Positions 23,531 through 33,024 of a stretch of 64,000 bases of DNA are shown piece by piece. Source of the stretch: Deltaproteobacteria bacterium (GTDB lineage: Bacteria > Desulfobacterota > Binatia > Binatales > Binataceae); assembly GCA_021794015.1 (NCBI GenBank), contig JAJYRQ010000014.1, positions 1 through 64,000 of the forward strand. Reading direction: 5' to 3'. Made by a program: the position numbers and the translations under genes. The first letter of the stretch is position 1. Each line of letters starts with the position of its first letter. Below the pieces are notes generated by a model, which was given only the letters and a program-made list of their open reading frames with translations, did no database searches and was not told the DNA's origin.

Positions 23531-24387
23531 GCCTGGCGGCCGCGGCGATACCTCCGAGCGAGTGTCGGCGCGTCTGCGTCGCGCTTGCGCTGATGCTAGG
23601 GCTGCTTGCGGCGGCACCGGGGCTGCGCTCGGCGCGCGCCCAGGTGGACCCGTTCGAGTTCGAGGTCTACCCCTACCGCACCGTGGGCGAGGGGGTGGCC
23701 GAACTTGAGTGGCTCAACAGCTATGTTCCCTGGGGCCATCAGCATGGGGAGATCGGCACCTCGGCCGGCACGCTGCCCAGCAACCAGATGCTGCGCACGT
23801 CGGGCGAGCTGACCTACGGGCTGACCGACCATGTCGAGGCCGCAGGCTACCTGAACCTGGCGCGCCCCAACGCGGGCGGAGTACAGTACGGCGGCGCGAA
23901 GTTTCACCTGCGCGGCAATCTGTTCGAGCAGGGCGAGCTGCCGGTCGATATCGGCTGGTACGTGGAGCTCGAGTCCTGGCCTACGCCAGGGATTGATACC
24001 GACCCCTTGGAGTTGGAGCTTAAGCCTATCTTGGAGAAAGACATCGGGCGCTGGTCGTTCATTCTGAACCCGATCTTCGAGAAGCCGGTCTTTACCGGCC
24101 CGGACAGAAACCGCGGCTTCGAGTTCGGCTACGCCAACGGGGTGTACTACCGCTGGATGCCGCGCATCTCGCCGGGGCTTGAGTTTTACGGCGGCAGCGG
24201 CTTTATCGACGGCTTTCTGCCGGTGCAAACCCAGCAGCATTACATATTTGCCGTGCTGTGGGGCGAGCTGCCGTGGGGAGGGGTCGAGTACAACTGCGGC
24301 CCGGGTGTTGGGCTGACCCACGGTTCGGACCACGTAATCACCAAGTGCAATCTTGAGATCGAGCGTTTCGTCGGCGCGCTTTTGTAG
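23527..24387 (+). CDS. Putative outer-membrane beta-barrel protein
   Basis: The 286-residue protein has a signal peptide (hydrophobic core ALALMLGLLAAAPGL, cleavage near ARAQ). Long alternating strands rich in Tyr, Trp and Gly (ELTYGLTDHVEAAGYLNLA, FEFGYANGVYYRWMP, PGLEFYGGSGFIDG) are typical of an outer-membrane barrel. I do not recognise a named family. It is the third gene of the Fur-box operon, overlapping the haem-binding gene by 4 nt. Together they could move electrons or metal across the periplasm to the cell surface. Confidence 0.7.
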   Translation: MSLAAAAIPPSECRRVCVALALMLGLLAAAPGLRSARAQVDPFEFEVYPYRTVGEGVAELEWLNSYVPWGHQHGEIGTSAGTLPSNQMLRTSGELTYGLTDHVEAAGYLNLARPNAGGVQYGGAKFHLRGNLFEQGELPVDIGWYVELESWPTPGIDTDPLELELKPILEKDIGRWSFILNPIFEKPVFTGPDRNRGFEFGYANGVYYRWMPRISPGLEFYGGSGFIDGFLPVQTQQHYIFAVLWGELPWGGVEYNCGPGVGLTHGSDHVITKCNLEIERFVGALL

Positions 24388-24532
24388 TTCTTTGGCCGCG
24401 GCTGTTTTGGTTGCTTGATGCCGCTTGGCGTTCTAGCCAGTCACGGCGGCGCGACGCTCCAGACGGCCTATCCTCGCTGTTGGCTCCGTTGGAAAATTCT
24501 TTCGCGGCTCTTTTATAGCGAGGGAGGGGTTC

Positions 24533-26191
24533 ATGAGCGGATGGCGGGATGCGACCGGCCGGCGCGGGTGCGGCGCGGGGCTGTGGTTGTTGCTGGCATG
24601 GCTGATGGCTGGTGTGCTTGCCGGATGTGGCGGCGGCTCGGGCGCAAGCTCTTCCCAGTCCGGCACGGTCAGCACGATGCTGAGCGACCCGGCGCCATGC
24701 ACCAACCAGTACAGCCACGTCTGGGTCACGGTGAACGGCGTTGAGGCCAACACAAGCGCCGGCTCGGGTTCGGCCGGCTGGGTTGATCTTGCACCCGGGC
24801 TTTCCAGCGCGCCGATCCAGATCGATCTGATGGCGTCGCCGTCCACCGAGTGCACGCTGGGGACTTTGGGCGTCACCAGCGGCCTTCCGGCCGGCACCTA
24901 CCAGCAGATTCGGCTGATGCTGGTGGCCAACAACGCCACCGGGGTGACCCTTGCCAATGGGGCAACCAACGCTTGCGTCAAAGCCTCCAGCGGCGGCTAC
25001 AACTGCGTTGTGCTTAACCCGGCCACAAGCTGCACGAGCAGCACCGATTGCAAGACGCTTTCGCTGCCGAGCGAGGCGCAGACCGGGCTTAAGATTCCGC
25101 CCGGCCAGCTCTCACCAGGAGGGCTCACGATAGGCGCGGGCGCCTCGGTCGATATCGACATTGATTTCAACGCCTGCGCGTCGGTGGTTCAGGCGGGCAG
25201 CAGCGGGAACTACGAGCTTAAACCGACGCTGCGCGCCTTTGAATTGGGCACCAGCCCGCTGATTGCGGGCAACGTCTACGTCGGAAAAGTCAGCGGCAGC
25301 TCGGTTACGGTGCCAAGTCCCAGCCCCTCCCCGGTTCCCAATGCTGCGGTGTGGCTGGAACAGCAGCCGTCCGCTCCCAACTATGCCATAGGCACGCCGG
25401 AGCCGGCAGCGAGCGCCACCCCGTCGGTGGTGGTTGAGCAACTGATCCAGCAGGCACAGACCGACAGCGCCGGCCATTTCGAGTTCTGTCCGGTGAGCGC
25501 GGGCAACTACGAGATCGTTGCCAACGCCCTGGCACTGCCGAAGGGAGGGGGTGTAGCGGCCTCGACCATCCTTAGCGGCGTAAGCGTTGGCAGCGGCGGC
25601 GGGCCGAACAATCTGGCGATCCCGCTTATCCCGCAGCCGGCGCCGACCTCCGGCCCGGCGGGGATTGCCGGCGTGGTCTCGACGGACAACTCGACGGCGC
25701 CGGGCGACAACGTTGCGCTTTCAGGGCTGCAACCGTTTGTGGCTCCCAGCCCTGCGGCCACGGTCCAGGCGCTGATTCCCTACCTGGCGCCGAGCCCGAC
25801 GCCGACGCCGGGTACGCTGCCCGTGCCGCCGACGATGGAAACCGGCTCAAGTCCGTTCAATTCTGCCGACTGTCCGGCGATTGCGGCTTTCCCCAGTTCC
25901 TGCACCGGCTCGGTTCACTGCGCCTGTTTTACGCTGGCGCTGCCGGCAGGCAATCCGGTGGTGGGCGTGATGGGCAGCAAGGGAACGGCGACCTTCACGG
26001 CGCCCGGCGCATCGGCCACGCCCGGCTATGCGGTCGGCGCCGCTGCCACGGTGGCAAACGGCAGTTCGACCGACTTTTCGTGTTCGCCGTCGATGCTGGT
26101 TACGAATCCGGCAAGCCCGGTTGCGGTAACGGCCGGGGTGGTTGCCGCGCCGACGCCGGCGCCACTGCTGAGCTTTTCCGGCTGCGACTGA
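24533..26191 (+). CDS. DUF4382-type lipoprotein
   Basis: The 552-residue lipoprotein has a lipobox VLAGC with acylated Cys32, then a Gly/Ser linker. The N-terminal half (about 45-240) matches the DUF4382 domain: VWVTVNGVEANTSAG, GWVDLAPG, PIQIDLM, LPAGTYQQIRLMLVANN, and VDIDIDFNACASVV near its end. The second half has two carboxypeptidase-regulatory-like or prealbumin-like segments (AGHFEFCPVSAGNYEIVA) separated by Pro/Ser/Thr-rich linkers. Function is unknown; surface adhesion or carbohydrate binding is possible. The ribosome site is GAGGGAGGGG 3 nt before ATG. Confidence 0.82.
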   Translation: MSGWRDATGRRGCGAGLWLLLAWLMAGVLAGCGGGSGASSSQSGTVSTMLSDPAPCTNQYSHVWVTVNGVEANTSAGSGSAGWVDLAPGLSSAPIQIDLMASPSTECTLGTLGVTSGLPAGTYQQIRLMLVANNATGVTLANGATNACVKASSGGYNCVVLNPATSCTSSTDCKTLSLPSEAQTGLKIPPGQLSPGGLTIGAGASVDIDIDFNACASVVQAGSSGNYELKPTLRAFELGTSPLIAGNVYVGKVSGSSVTVPSPSPSPVPNAAVWLEQQPSAPNYAIGTPEPAASATPSVVVEQLIQQAQTDSAGHFEFCPVSAGNYEIVANALALPKGGGVAASTILSGVSVGSGGGPNNLAIPLIPQPAPTSGPAGIAGVVSTDNSTAPGDNVALSGLQPFVAPSPAATVQALIPYLAPSPTPTPGTLPVPPTMETGSSPFNSADCPAIAAFPSSCTGSVHCACFTLALPAGNPVVGVMGSKGTATFTAPGASATPGYAVGAAATVANGSSTDFSCSPSMLVTNPASPVAVTAGVVAAPTPAPLLSFSGCD

Positions 26192-26205
26192 GTCTAGCGC
26201 AAGGC

Positions 26206-26407
26206 GGCGAGCCGCGGGTCGAAGCGAAACCACCTCGGTGCCGGTCTTGGTGCTCAGCATTTCCATGGGGCTGCGTCCGGCGAATTGCCGCAGTGGTTTT
26301 CTGAGCCGGCGCCGGGCCTTCTCCTCGTTGCCCAGCGTCTCAACGGCAAGTCCGTAGGCTCGCGCGAGGCGTGCTATCCGGTTTGACGCGTCGCGGCTGC
26401 AGGCGTT
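26206..26407 (-). pseudogene. Fragment of a DUF2384 (Xre/MbcA/ParS) antitoxin
   Basis: On the minus strand, 26392-26228 encodes an open stretch beginning DASNRIARLARAYGLAVE and continuing TLGNEEKARRRLRKPLRQF, AGRSPMEMLSTKTGTEVV. This is the C-terminal toxin-binding domain of MbcA/ParS/Xre antitoxins (helix, LG-EKA--WL, P---GG-SP-E-L-T--G). The N-terminal helix-turn-helix part is missing because the fragment abuts the OsmC stop codon, and after GTEVV the family similarity ends without a stop. No RES-domain toxin gene adjoins. It is best read as the remnant of a toxin-antitoxin locus. Confidence 0.55.
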
Positions 26408-26409
26408 GG

Positions 26410-26886
26410 CTAGCCGGCGGTGTCGGCGGCGGCGGGCGGCGCGCTTGCGGGCTTTTCCTCGACGATCTCGGGCAGCAGCCGCACCGGCGTCTTGAGCGAG
26501 GCCGTCACCAGGCATGAGCGCTCGGCCTTCTCCAGCACGCGCAGCGCCCGTTCCCGCTCGGCGGGCGCTTTGACTACCAGCCGGGCGCGCACCGTCACCT
26601 CGATAAACTGGGTCACGCCCTCCCGGCGGTCGAGCAGACCCTCGGCGGAGAGCTCAAGCGCCGAAAACTCAAGCTTCGAGGCGCGCGCTACCGCCCGAAA
26701 GGTGAGCATCACGCAGCTTGCGACCGAGGCGACGAACAGGTGCTCGGGGCTCCAGGCGTCTCCCGGGCCACCGTAATCGGCCGGCGAGGCAAGGCGCAGC
26801 TCGGGCAGCCCGGGCGCGCGCGTGGGCAGGTAGCCGGAGGCGCCCCCGGAAAGCTCGACCTGGTAGTGATGCGGCAGCGCAATCAT
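26410..26886 (-). CDS. OsmC-family protein
   Basis: This 158-residue protein of the OsmC/Ohr fold removes organic hydroperoxides or, in some members, reacts with persulfides. The two redox cysteines are in their normal places: C58 in FVASVASCVMLTFRAVAR and C125 in KAERSCLVTASLK. The N-terminal region has the usual YQVEL-GG-SGYL strand. The start at 26886 lies within the RND gene end, with AGGAGG 10 nt upstream, so it is the last gene of the efflux operon. Linkage to an ArsR-rhodanese-controlled operon favours reactive sulfur or peroxide as the stress. Confidence 0.88.
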   Translation of the reverse strand: MIALPHHYQVELSGGASGYLPTRAPGLPELRLASPADYGGPGDAWSPEHLFVASVASCVMLTFRAVARASKLEFSALELSAEGLLDRREGVTQFIEVTVRARLVVKAPAERERALRVLEKAERSCLVTASLKTPVRLLPEIVEEKPASAPPAAADTAG

Positions 26887-29800
26887 TGCTTGCTTACCTC
26901 CTGTTCGGCGGCACCTGGCCGGGACTCCGGCAGCGGCACCGGCGGCGTCTTGCGGCTGTAAACCAGGTGGTAGATGACCGGCACAACGATCAGGGTGAAG
27001 GCAGTCGAGGCGAAAATCCCGAAAATGAACGACCAGGCCAACCCCGAAAAGATCGGGTCGAGCGTGATCACCGCCGAGCCGAACATCGCCGCGCTGGCCG
27101 TCAGCAGAATCGGCCGAAAACGCACGGCGCCGGCCTCGATGATCGCCTCCTCCAGCGTAAGCCCGCGCGCCAGCCCGTGATGGATGAAATCGATCAGAAT
27201 TATCGAGTTGCGCACCACGATTCCGGCCAAAGCGATCATCCCGATCATCGCCGTGGCGGTGAAAAAAGTCGGGTCCGGGTAACCCGCCACCGGATGGTTG
27301 GTCAGCAGGTTGAGCAGGAAAAAGCCCGGCATGATACCGATGAGCGTGAGCGGAATGGCCGCCATGATGATGAGCGGCATCGCCATCGACTCGGTCTGCG
27401 CCACCAGCAGCACGTAGATGAAAAACAGCGCCGCGCCGAAGGCCAGACCGAGGTCGCGGAAGACCTGCACCGTGATGTGCCACTCGCCTTCGCCTGCCCA
27501 GTTAAGCCTGTAGCCGGGCGGCAGCAGGCGAGCGGCGCGCCCCTCGAGGTCGAAAATTGCGTTGACCGGGCTGACGCCCACGGTTTCGGCCGTTACCAGG
27601 ACTACCCGGCGCAGGTCCTTGCGGTAGATCGGCTGTTCCTCGACCGTTTGGCGGAAGCTGCCCAGCTCGTCAAGCGGGACCATGCGGCCGTCCAGGCCGT
27701 GCAGCTTTAAGGCGCCCAGGCCGACCGTGCTCGAGCGCGCCGCCTGGGGCAGTCGCAGGTTTATCAAGAGCGGGGTGCGCTCGCTGGGGCTATGCTCAAG
27801 GCCGGCGGCCTGGCCGCCCAGCGCCAGAGCCAAGGTGCGCGCGATGTCGGCCGTGCTGATGCCGTTAAGCGCGGCCTTCTCCCGGTCGGCAACGAATTCA
27901 AGCCGCGGCTCGGCGGCGATCGAGGTGTCGTCCGCCTCGGCCAGACCGGCAGTCCCGGCGAACAGGCGGCGCAGTCGGTGCCCCGCGGCGATCAGTTGGT
28001 CGTAGCCGGCGCCGACCGGGCCGTAGAGCTCGCCCACGACCGTGGCGAAAACCGGCGGTCCGGGCGGAGTCTCGACGATCTTCACCACCCGCGCGCCGCT
28101 TTGGCGCGCCAGCGCCTCGACCTGCGGCCGGATGCGCAGCGCGATCTGGTGAGAGGTCTGCAGCCGCGCCGAACGGGGCGCCAGGTTCACCCGGATGTCG
28201 GCCTGGTAAGGCTCGCGGCGCAGGTAGTAGTGGCGCACCATGCCGTTGAAATCAAAAGGCGAGGGCATCCCGACGTAGATTTCATAATCGGTCACCTCGG
28301 CCTGGCGCGCCAACAGCGCGCCGAAGCGCTCGGCCGCGGCGTTGGTTGCCTCCAGCGGCGTGCCGGCGGGCATGTCGATTACCAGGTTGAGCTCGTTCTT
28401 GTTGTCGAACGGGAGCATCTTGACCGGCACCAAGCCGGTCACCACCAGCAGGATGGAGAAGACCAACGCCCCGCCTATTGCGCCCAAGAACAGCCAGGCG
28501 CGCCGGCGGCTCTCCAACAGCGGACGCACCAACCGCCGGTACCAGCGCCGCACCGCCGCTCCTTCGGCTGCTCCCTCGGCCCCCCCGTGCGCCGCGGCGC
28601 CGGTCTTGGACGCCGCCGGCCCGTGATGCAGCAGATGGTAGGCGGCCCAGGGCGTGATCGTGAGGGACACCAGCAGCGACATCAGCATCGCCAGCGGCAC
28701 GTTGAGCGGCATCGGCCGCATGTACGGCCCCATCATCCCGGTCACAAAGAGCATCGGAATGAACGACACCATCACCGCGAAGGTGGCCATGATGGTGGGC
28801 GTCAGGACCTCGTCCACCGCGATCAGCGTGGCCAGGCGGCGCGGATGGGTGGCCAGCCGGAAGTGGCGATGGATGTTCTCGAGGTTGACAATCGGATCGT
28901 CCACCAAAAGACCCAGCGACAGGATGAGCGCAAACAGGGTGACGCGGTTTATTGTGTAGCCGGCGGCGTAGTTGCCGAGCAGCGTGACTGCCAGCGTCAC
29001 CGGCACGGCCAGCGCCACGATAAACGCCTCGCGCCCGCCCAGCGAGAGCGCCAGCAGCACCACGATGATCGCTATGGCGAGCAGAAGCTCGCGCACCAGG
29101 TCGTTGACCTTCTCGTTGGCCGTCTCGCCGTAATTGCGCGTCACCAGCAGCTGCACGTTGGAGGGGATGGCGACCCCGCCAAGCGCCTGCGCCTTGGCCA
29201 GCAGCCCCTCGGCCACGGTTACCGCGTTGGTGCCGCGCCGCTTGGCAAAGGCAATCGTCACCGCCGGGTAGAGCCGGCCCTCGGCGCCCGGCCGCGCAAG
29301 GCGCAACTGGCCGGGCATGCTGAGCAGGCGGCGGCGCGCAGGGCCGAAGCCAAGCCAGAGATAGCTGGCCGGCCGGCCTGGCGTGTCGCGCACCTCGGCT
29401 ACCTCGCGCAGGTAGACCGGGCGCCCGTTAGCCACGGCGACGACCAGGTTGCGCACCTCGTCGGCGCTGCGGATGAACGGACCGCTGTCGACCACGAACT
29501 CCCGATTGTTGCGGGCAAAGCTGCCGACCCGCAGCCGGGCATTGGCGCCCTTGAGCGCCCGGACCATATCGAGCGGCGCCAGGCCTCGGCCGGCCAGCCG
29601 CTGGGCGTCCAGGATTACCCGGATTTGGCGCGGCCGTCCGCCCACCACGAACGAGCGGCCGGTATCGGGCACCTCCTGCATCCGGTGCAGAATTTCGTCG
29701 GCCACCCGGCGCAGCGCGGCGTCCGAGGCCGTGGCGCTGTACAGGGTGAAGGTCAGGATCGGCACGTCATTGATGCCGATCGGCTTGACCACCCAGCCGG

Positions 29801-30200
29801 CCACGCCCGGCGGCACGGCGTCCCGGTTGGACTCCAGCTTGTTGTAAAGCTGCACCAGGCTTTTGGTGCGGTCCTCGCCGACGGCAAAACGCACCGTGAC
29901 CATCGCCATGCCCGGCCGCGAGATCGAGTAGATGTGCTTGACCCCCTGGATTTCCCAGAGCTTTTTTTCCAGGTTGATGGTCACCAGGTTTTCCACCTCG
30001 CGCGCGCTCGCCCCCGGCATTTGCACGATGATGTCGGCCATCGGCACGACGATCTGGGGGTCTTCCTCGCGCGGCGTTGCCAAAAGCGCGACAAGGCCGG
30101 CGGCCAGCGAGGCGATGAGCAAAAGCAGGGAGAGGTTGGAGCCCAGAAACAGGTCAACGACTCGGGCGACGAATCCCAGTTCCTGGCGTCCCTCGTTCAT
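26883..30200 (-). CDS. RND efflux permease
   Basis: The 1105-residue inner-membrane pump has the RND layout: TM1 near 22-41, a large periplasmic loop, TM2-6, a second large loop, and TM8-12. Family motifs include ATPREEDPQI after TM1, the charged TM4 pair GLLVDDPIVNLENIH that carries protons, and the block GLAWSFIFGIFASTAFTLIV near the end. It lacks the methionines and the DFG-DGA-type residues that mark copper/silver exporters, and it resembles the hydrophobe or multidrug branch. Substrate unknown. It overlaps the adaptor gene by 4 nt and OsmC by 4 nt. Confidence 0.9.
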   Translation of the reverse strand: MNEGRQELGFVARVVDLFLGSNLSLLLLIASLAAGLVALLATPREEDPQIVVPMADIIVQMPGASAREVENLVTINLEKKLWEIQGVKHIYSISRPGMAMVTVRFAVGEDRTKSLVQLYNKLESNRDAVPPGVAGWVVKPIGINDVPILTFTLYSATASDAALRRVADEILHRMQEVPDTGRSFVVGGRPRQIRVILDAQRLAGRGLAPLDMVRALKGANARLRVGSFARNNREFVVDSGPFIRSADEVRNLVVAVANGRPVYLREVAEVRDTPGRPASYLWLGFGPARRRLLSMPGQLRLARPGAEGRLYPAVTIAFAKRRGTNAVTVAEGLLAKAQALGGVAIPSNVQLLVTRNYGETANEKVNDLVRELLLAIAIIVVLLALSLGGREAFIVALAVPVTLAVTLLGNYAAGYTINRVTLFALILSLGLLVDDPIVNLENIHRHFRLATHPRRLATLIAVDEVLTPTIMATFAVMVSFIPMLFVTGMMGPYMRPMPLNVPLAMLMSLLVSLTITPWAAYHLLHHGPAASKTGAAAHGGAEGAAEGAAVRRWYRRLVRPLLESRRRAWLFLGAIGGALVFSILLVVTGLVPVKMLPFDNKNELNLVIDMPAGTPLEATNAAAERFGALLARQAEVTDYEIYVGMPSPFDFNGMVRHYYLRREPYQADIRVNLAPRSARLQTSHQIALRIRPQVEALARQSGARVVKIVETPPGPPVFATVVGELYGPVGAGYDQLIAAGHRLRRLFAGTAGLAEADDTSIAAEPRLEFVADREKAALNGISTADIARTLALALGGQAAGLEHSPSERTPLLINLRLPQAARSSTVGLGALKLHGLDGRMVPLDELGSFRQTVEEQPIYRKDLRRVVLVTAETVGVSPVNAIFDLEGRAARLLPPGYRLNWAGEGEWHITVQVFRDLGLAFGAALFFIYVLLVAQTESMAMPLIIMAAIPLTLIGIMPGFFLLNLLTNHPVAGYPDPTFFTATAMIGMIALAGIVVRNSIILIDFIHHGLARGLTLEEAIIEAGAVRFRPILLTASAAMFGSAVITLDPIFSGLAWSFIFGIFASTAFTLIVVPVIYHLVYSRKTPPVPLPESRPGAAEQEVSKQ

Positions 30201-31273
30201 CGCTCTGACTGCGTGGTCTTTGCGGGGCCGAGCAGCAGCTTGTCGCCCGGGCTGAGCCCGGCCAGCACCTCGACCTGGTCGCCCAGCGCGCGGCCCAGGG
30301 CGAGTTGGCGCAGCTCGACGCCCTCGGCGGAAAGCACCCGCACGGTGGCTAGTTGGCCGACTTGGGTGACGGCGGCGCGCGGCGCCACCAGCACCTGTTC
30401 GGTTCCGGCCTGCAGGCTGGCGCGCACGAACATGCCCGGACGCAAGCCGTCGGCGGTCGGCAAGTCGGCCCGCACGATGAAACTTCGCGTGGCCGGGTCG
30501 GCGGTCGGCACGACCTCGCTTACGGCAAGCGCAAAGCGGCGCTCGGCGGCTTCAACGACCACGGTTAACGGCGTGCCCACCCGTACGTAGGAGATGAGCT
30601 TTTCCGGCACGTCGAGCCGGATGCGCAGATCCCTGGGATTGTAGAGGCGAATGAGCGGCTTGCCGGGCAAGGCCAGGTCGCCGGGCTCGACCAGGCGCGC
30701 CGCCACCACGCCGGGCGCCGGCGCCTTGACCGTGGCGTACTTGAGCGCGGCCGTTACCGCGGCCACCGCCGCCTTGGCCTGCTCGACGCGGGCCTGGCCG
30801 GTGCGAAAGGCGGCTTCGGCCGCGTCGAACTCGTGCGGAGTGGCCGCGCCGTGGGCCAAGAGCGACTTGAAGCGGCGCTGGTCGGCCGCGGCGCGCGCCA
30901 GCTCCGCCCGCGCCGCAGCGAGTTGCTCGCTCGCCTCGCGCACCCGCGCCTTGAGTTCGGCGGCGTCGAGGTAGACCAGCACCTGCCCGGCGCGTACCGG
31001 GTCGCTGGCGTGAACGGTCACCGCGGTGATGGTTGCGCTCACCCGGCTGGCCGCATCGACTGGAACGCGCGGCTCAACCGTGCCGACCAGTTCGCGCCGA
31101 ATCGCAATGCGTTCGCGCTTAACCGTAACCACCGCGCCCTGGGGCGGCGCGGCTTGGCGCAGGGCAAGCATGCCCGGCGCGATGCGATCGTCCAGGGTGA
31201 GATAGAGGCCGCCGCCGGCTAAAACCAGCAATAGAAGCAGCGCCAACCATCGCTTGCGGCGCGTCTTGTTCAC
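30197..31273 (-). CDS. HlyD-family periplasmic adaptor
   Basis: The 358-residue membrane-fusion protein of the RND pump has an N-terminal anchor (about 10-26), a barrel-sandwich half motif (VEPRVPVDAASRVSATITAV with DPVRAGQVLVYLD), a coiled-coil hairpin (about 105-165, rich in Ala, Arg and Glu), the second lipoyl half (ATVKAPAPGVVAARLVEPGD), and a beta-barrel and membrane-proximal domain (LRPGMFVRASL). It links the RND permease and the TolC channel encoded on either side, with 4-nt overlaps to both. Confidence 0.92.
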   Translation of the reverse strand: MNKTRRKRWLALLLLLVLAGGGLYLTLDDRIAPGMLALRQAAPPQGAVVTVKRERIAIRRELVGTVEPRVPVDAASRVSATITAVTVHASDPVRAGQVLVYLDAAELKARVREASEQLAAARAELARAAADQRRFKSLLAHGAATPHEFDAAEAAFRTGQARVEQAKAAVAAVTAALKYATVKAPAPGVVAARLVEPGDLALPGKPLIRLYNPRDLRIRLDVPEKLISYVRVGTPLTVVVEAAERRFALAVSEVVPTADPATRSFIVRADLPTADGLRPGMFVRASLQAGTEQVLVAPRAAVTQVGQLATVRVLSAEGVELRQLALGRALGDQVEVLAGLSPGDKLLLGPAKTTQSER

Positions 31274-32709
31274 GGCTCAAGACTCCCGGCCGGTGCGCGG
31301 CCGACGGCAAGGTTTAGCGCGGCGGCGTCGACTAGGGTTTCGACCTCGGCCCGCGCCAGGCGCAGGCCCGCCTGCTCGCGGACCGTCTGGGCGTCGAGCA
31401 CGCTTACGTTGGTCGCCAGGCCGGCGCCGTAGCGATCCTCGAGGATGCGCAGCGTGTCAGCCGCGTAGCGGCGATTGCGCCGGGCCACGCCGAGGTTTTC
31501 CTCGGCGGCGTCGAGCGTGCGGTAGGCCTTTTCGACCTGGACGCCGATGCCGCGCAGCAGCTCCTCGCGCAGGGTCCGGGCCCGCTTGAGTTCGGCCCGC
31601 GCCTTGTCCACGCGCGCCCCCGAGGCAAAGCCGTTGAACAGGTTGAAGCGCCCGTAGACGAAGACCCAGTAATTATAGCCGGCGCGGCTCAGCTCCTGGG
31701 AATCGTTCTCGTAGGCCGCGGCCACGTTCATCGTGGGCAGGTACTCGGCGCGCGCCAGGGTGAGCGCCGCTTGCGCCTGGTTTACCTGGGCCTCGGCGAT
31801 GCTTACCTCCGGGCGCTGGCGAGCCGCCTGGGCGACCAGGGTTTCGAGGCTTTCCCGGCCGCGGACGGCAAGCGGCGCCGGAGCGAGGTTTTGCTGCGGC
31901 GCCAGGCGCTGATCTTCCTGCCCGAGCACGTGGGCCAGTTGCGCCCAGGCAACGCGCAACTCGCTTTGCGCCATGGTCCTTTCTTGCATGAAGGTGCCGA
32001 CCATGACCTCGGTCCTAAGGACATCGGACCTGACCACCAGCCCCTGGGCCAGGCGCTGGCGCGCCTGGGCGCGATGGGCGCGGGCCGCGGCCAGCGCCCG
32101 CTCCAGTACGCCTGTCTGCCGTTCGGCCAGCACCGCGGCGTAGTAAGCCTGGATGACGGCAAACTCGGTCTGCTGGCGCACGCGGGTTGCCTGCCAGCTT
32201 TTGGCCCGCGCGCCGTAGCGCGCGGCCCGCAGCGCGGCCAGGCCGCGCCCGCCGTCGAACAGGGTCTGCGAGAAGACGACCTGGCTTTGGAAGTTCGAGA
32301 GCGCCGAGGGAAAGTTGAGCCGGTTCAGCGCGAAGTCGGCGGCGTTGAACTGCTGCTGCAGCAGCAAGTCGGAAAAGACGTAGACCGGGTTGTTGGTGTA
32401 GGAGTAGTTCTCCACCGTGTCGAGCCTGGGCAAAAGCGCGCTGCGCGCCACGGTGATGTCGGCGGCGGCGGCGCGCCGCTCAAGCTCGGCGGCGCGCAAA
32501 GTGCGGTTGTGGGCGAGCGCAAGCCTGAGCGCCTCGGCCAGGCTGATGCGCCGGGGCGCCGGCGGCGCGGCCGGGGAGGTTGCCGGGGCGGCTGCGCCCA
32601 GCGTTGCGGCGGCCAGCAGGGCCAGCAGGACAACTCTGCGAAGTAGCGGGCGGCGCGGCTCGACCGGGCGCAGCCGCAGCCGGCAAAAGCGTGCCGCAGG
32701 CGTTGCCAT
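31270..32709 (-). CDS. TolC-type outer-membrane efflux protein
   Basis: The 479-residue protein has a signal sequence (VVLLALLAAATLGAAAPA) and two OEP repeats, each with long alpha-helical hairpins. Typical blocks are ISLAEALRLALAHNRTLRAAELE at the mature start (read as ISLAEALRLALAHN then RTLRAAELE) and ARSALLPRLDTVENYSY. The second repeat contains RPEVSIAEAQVNQAQAALTLA-type helices, and RYGAGLATNVSVLDAQT lies near the end. It would form the exit duct of the RND pump. ATG 32709 is preferred over an earlier frame start because the N-terminal basic segment begins there. Confidence 0.9.
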   Translation of the reverse strand: MATPAARFCRLRLRPVEPRRPLLRRVVLLALLAAATLGAAAPATSPAAPPAPRRISLAEALRLALAHNRTLRAAELERRAAAADITVARSALLPRLDTVENYSYTNNPVYVFSDLLLQQQFNAADFALNRLNFPSALSNFQSQVVFSQTLFDGGRGLAALRAARYGARAKSWQATRVRQQTEFAVIQAYYAAVLAERQTGVLERALAAARAHRAQARQRLAQGLVVRSDVLRTEVMVGTFMQERTMAQSELRVAWAQLAHVLGQEDQRLAPQQNLAPAPLAVRGRESLETLVAQAARQRPEVSIAEAQVNQAQAALTLARAEYLPTMNVAAAYENDSQELSRAGYNYWVFVYGRFNLFNGFASGARVDKARAELKRARTLREELLRGIGVQVEKAYRTLDAAEENLGVARRNRRYAADTLRILEDRYGAGLATNVSVLDAQTVREQAGLRLARAEVETLVDAAALNLAVGRAPAGSLEP

Positions 32710-32752
32710 GCGCGCTATCCTCGAACCGTCCAAGCCGGCCGGCGGCGCGCCG

Positions 32753-33004
32753 TTAAGCCTCGGCCGGCGCCGCCTGTCCGTGGCCGGCATGCGCCGCCGC
32801 CTCGCAGGTGGCGCAGCGGTCGGGCACGCCGAGCGCCCGCAGCACGGCCATTGCCGGGCACCACTTGGTGAAGGCGGACTGCAGCAGGTTCAAGCCGACC
32901 AGCGCATCCAGCCAAAGCCATGCCGGATTGACCCAGTAGGCCAGGGCCAGGCCGGCCAGCACGAACACCCCGGCCAGAGCGCGCAGGCTGTCGTTGAGCG
33001 TCAT
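32753..33004 (-). CDS. DUF2892 (YgaP-type) inner-membrane protein
   Basis: The 83-residue protein carries the DUF2892 domain found at the C-terminus of the rhodanese YgaP: MTLNDSLRALAGVFVLAGLAL, two hydrophobic helices, and SAFTKWCPAMAVLRALGV, the family signature. The extra C-terminal part has two cysteines (CATC) and histidines. AGGAGG lies 7 nt before the ATG. It is the first gene of the efflux operon, directly behind a strong promoter and operator. The family travels with sulfur-transferase genes. Confidence 0.88.
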   Translation of the reverse strand: MTLNDSLRALAGVFVLAGLALAYWVNPAWLWLDALVGLNLLQSAFTKWCPAMAVLRALGVPDRCATCEAAAHAGHGQAAPAEA

Positions 33005-33024
33005 CGTTCTGCCTCCTTGCTTGC

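Noticed and set aside
27792..30590. A 932-codon open frame antisense to the RND permease
   Set aside because: It lies on the complementary strand of a clear RND gene, has low-complexity His/Arg/Gln-rich composition and no family motifs; it arises from high G+C at third positions.
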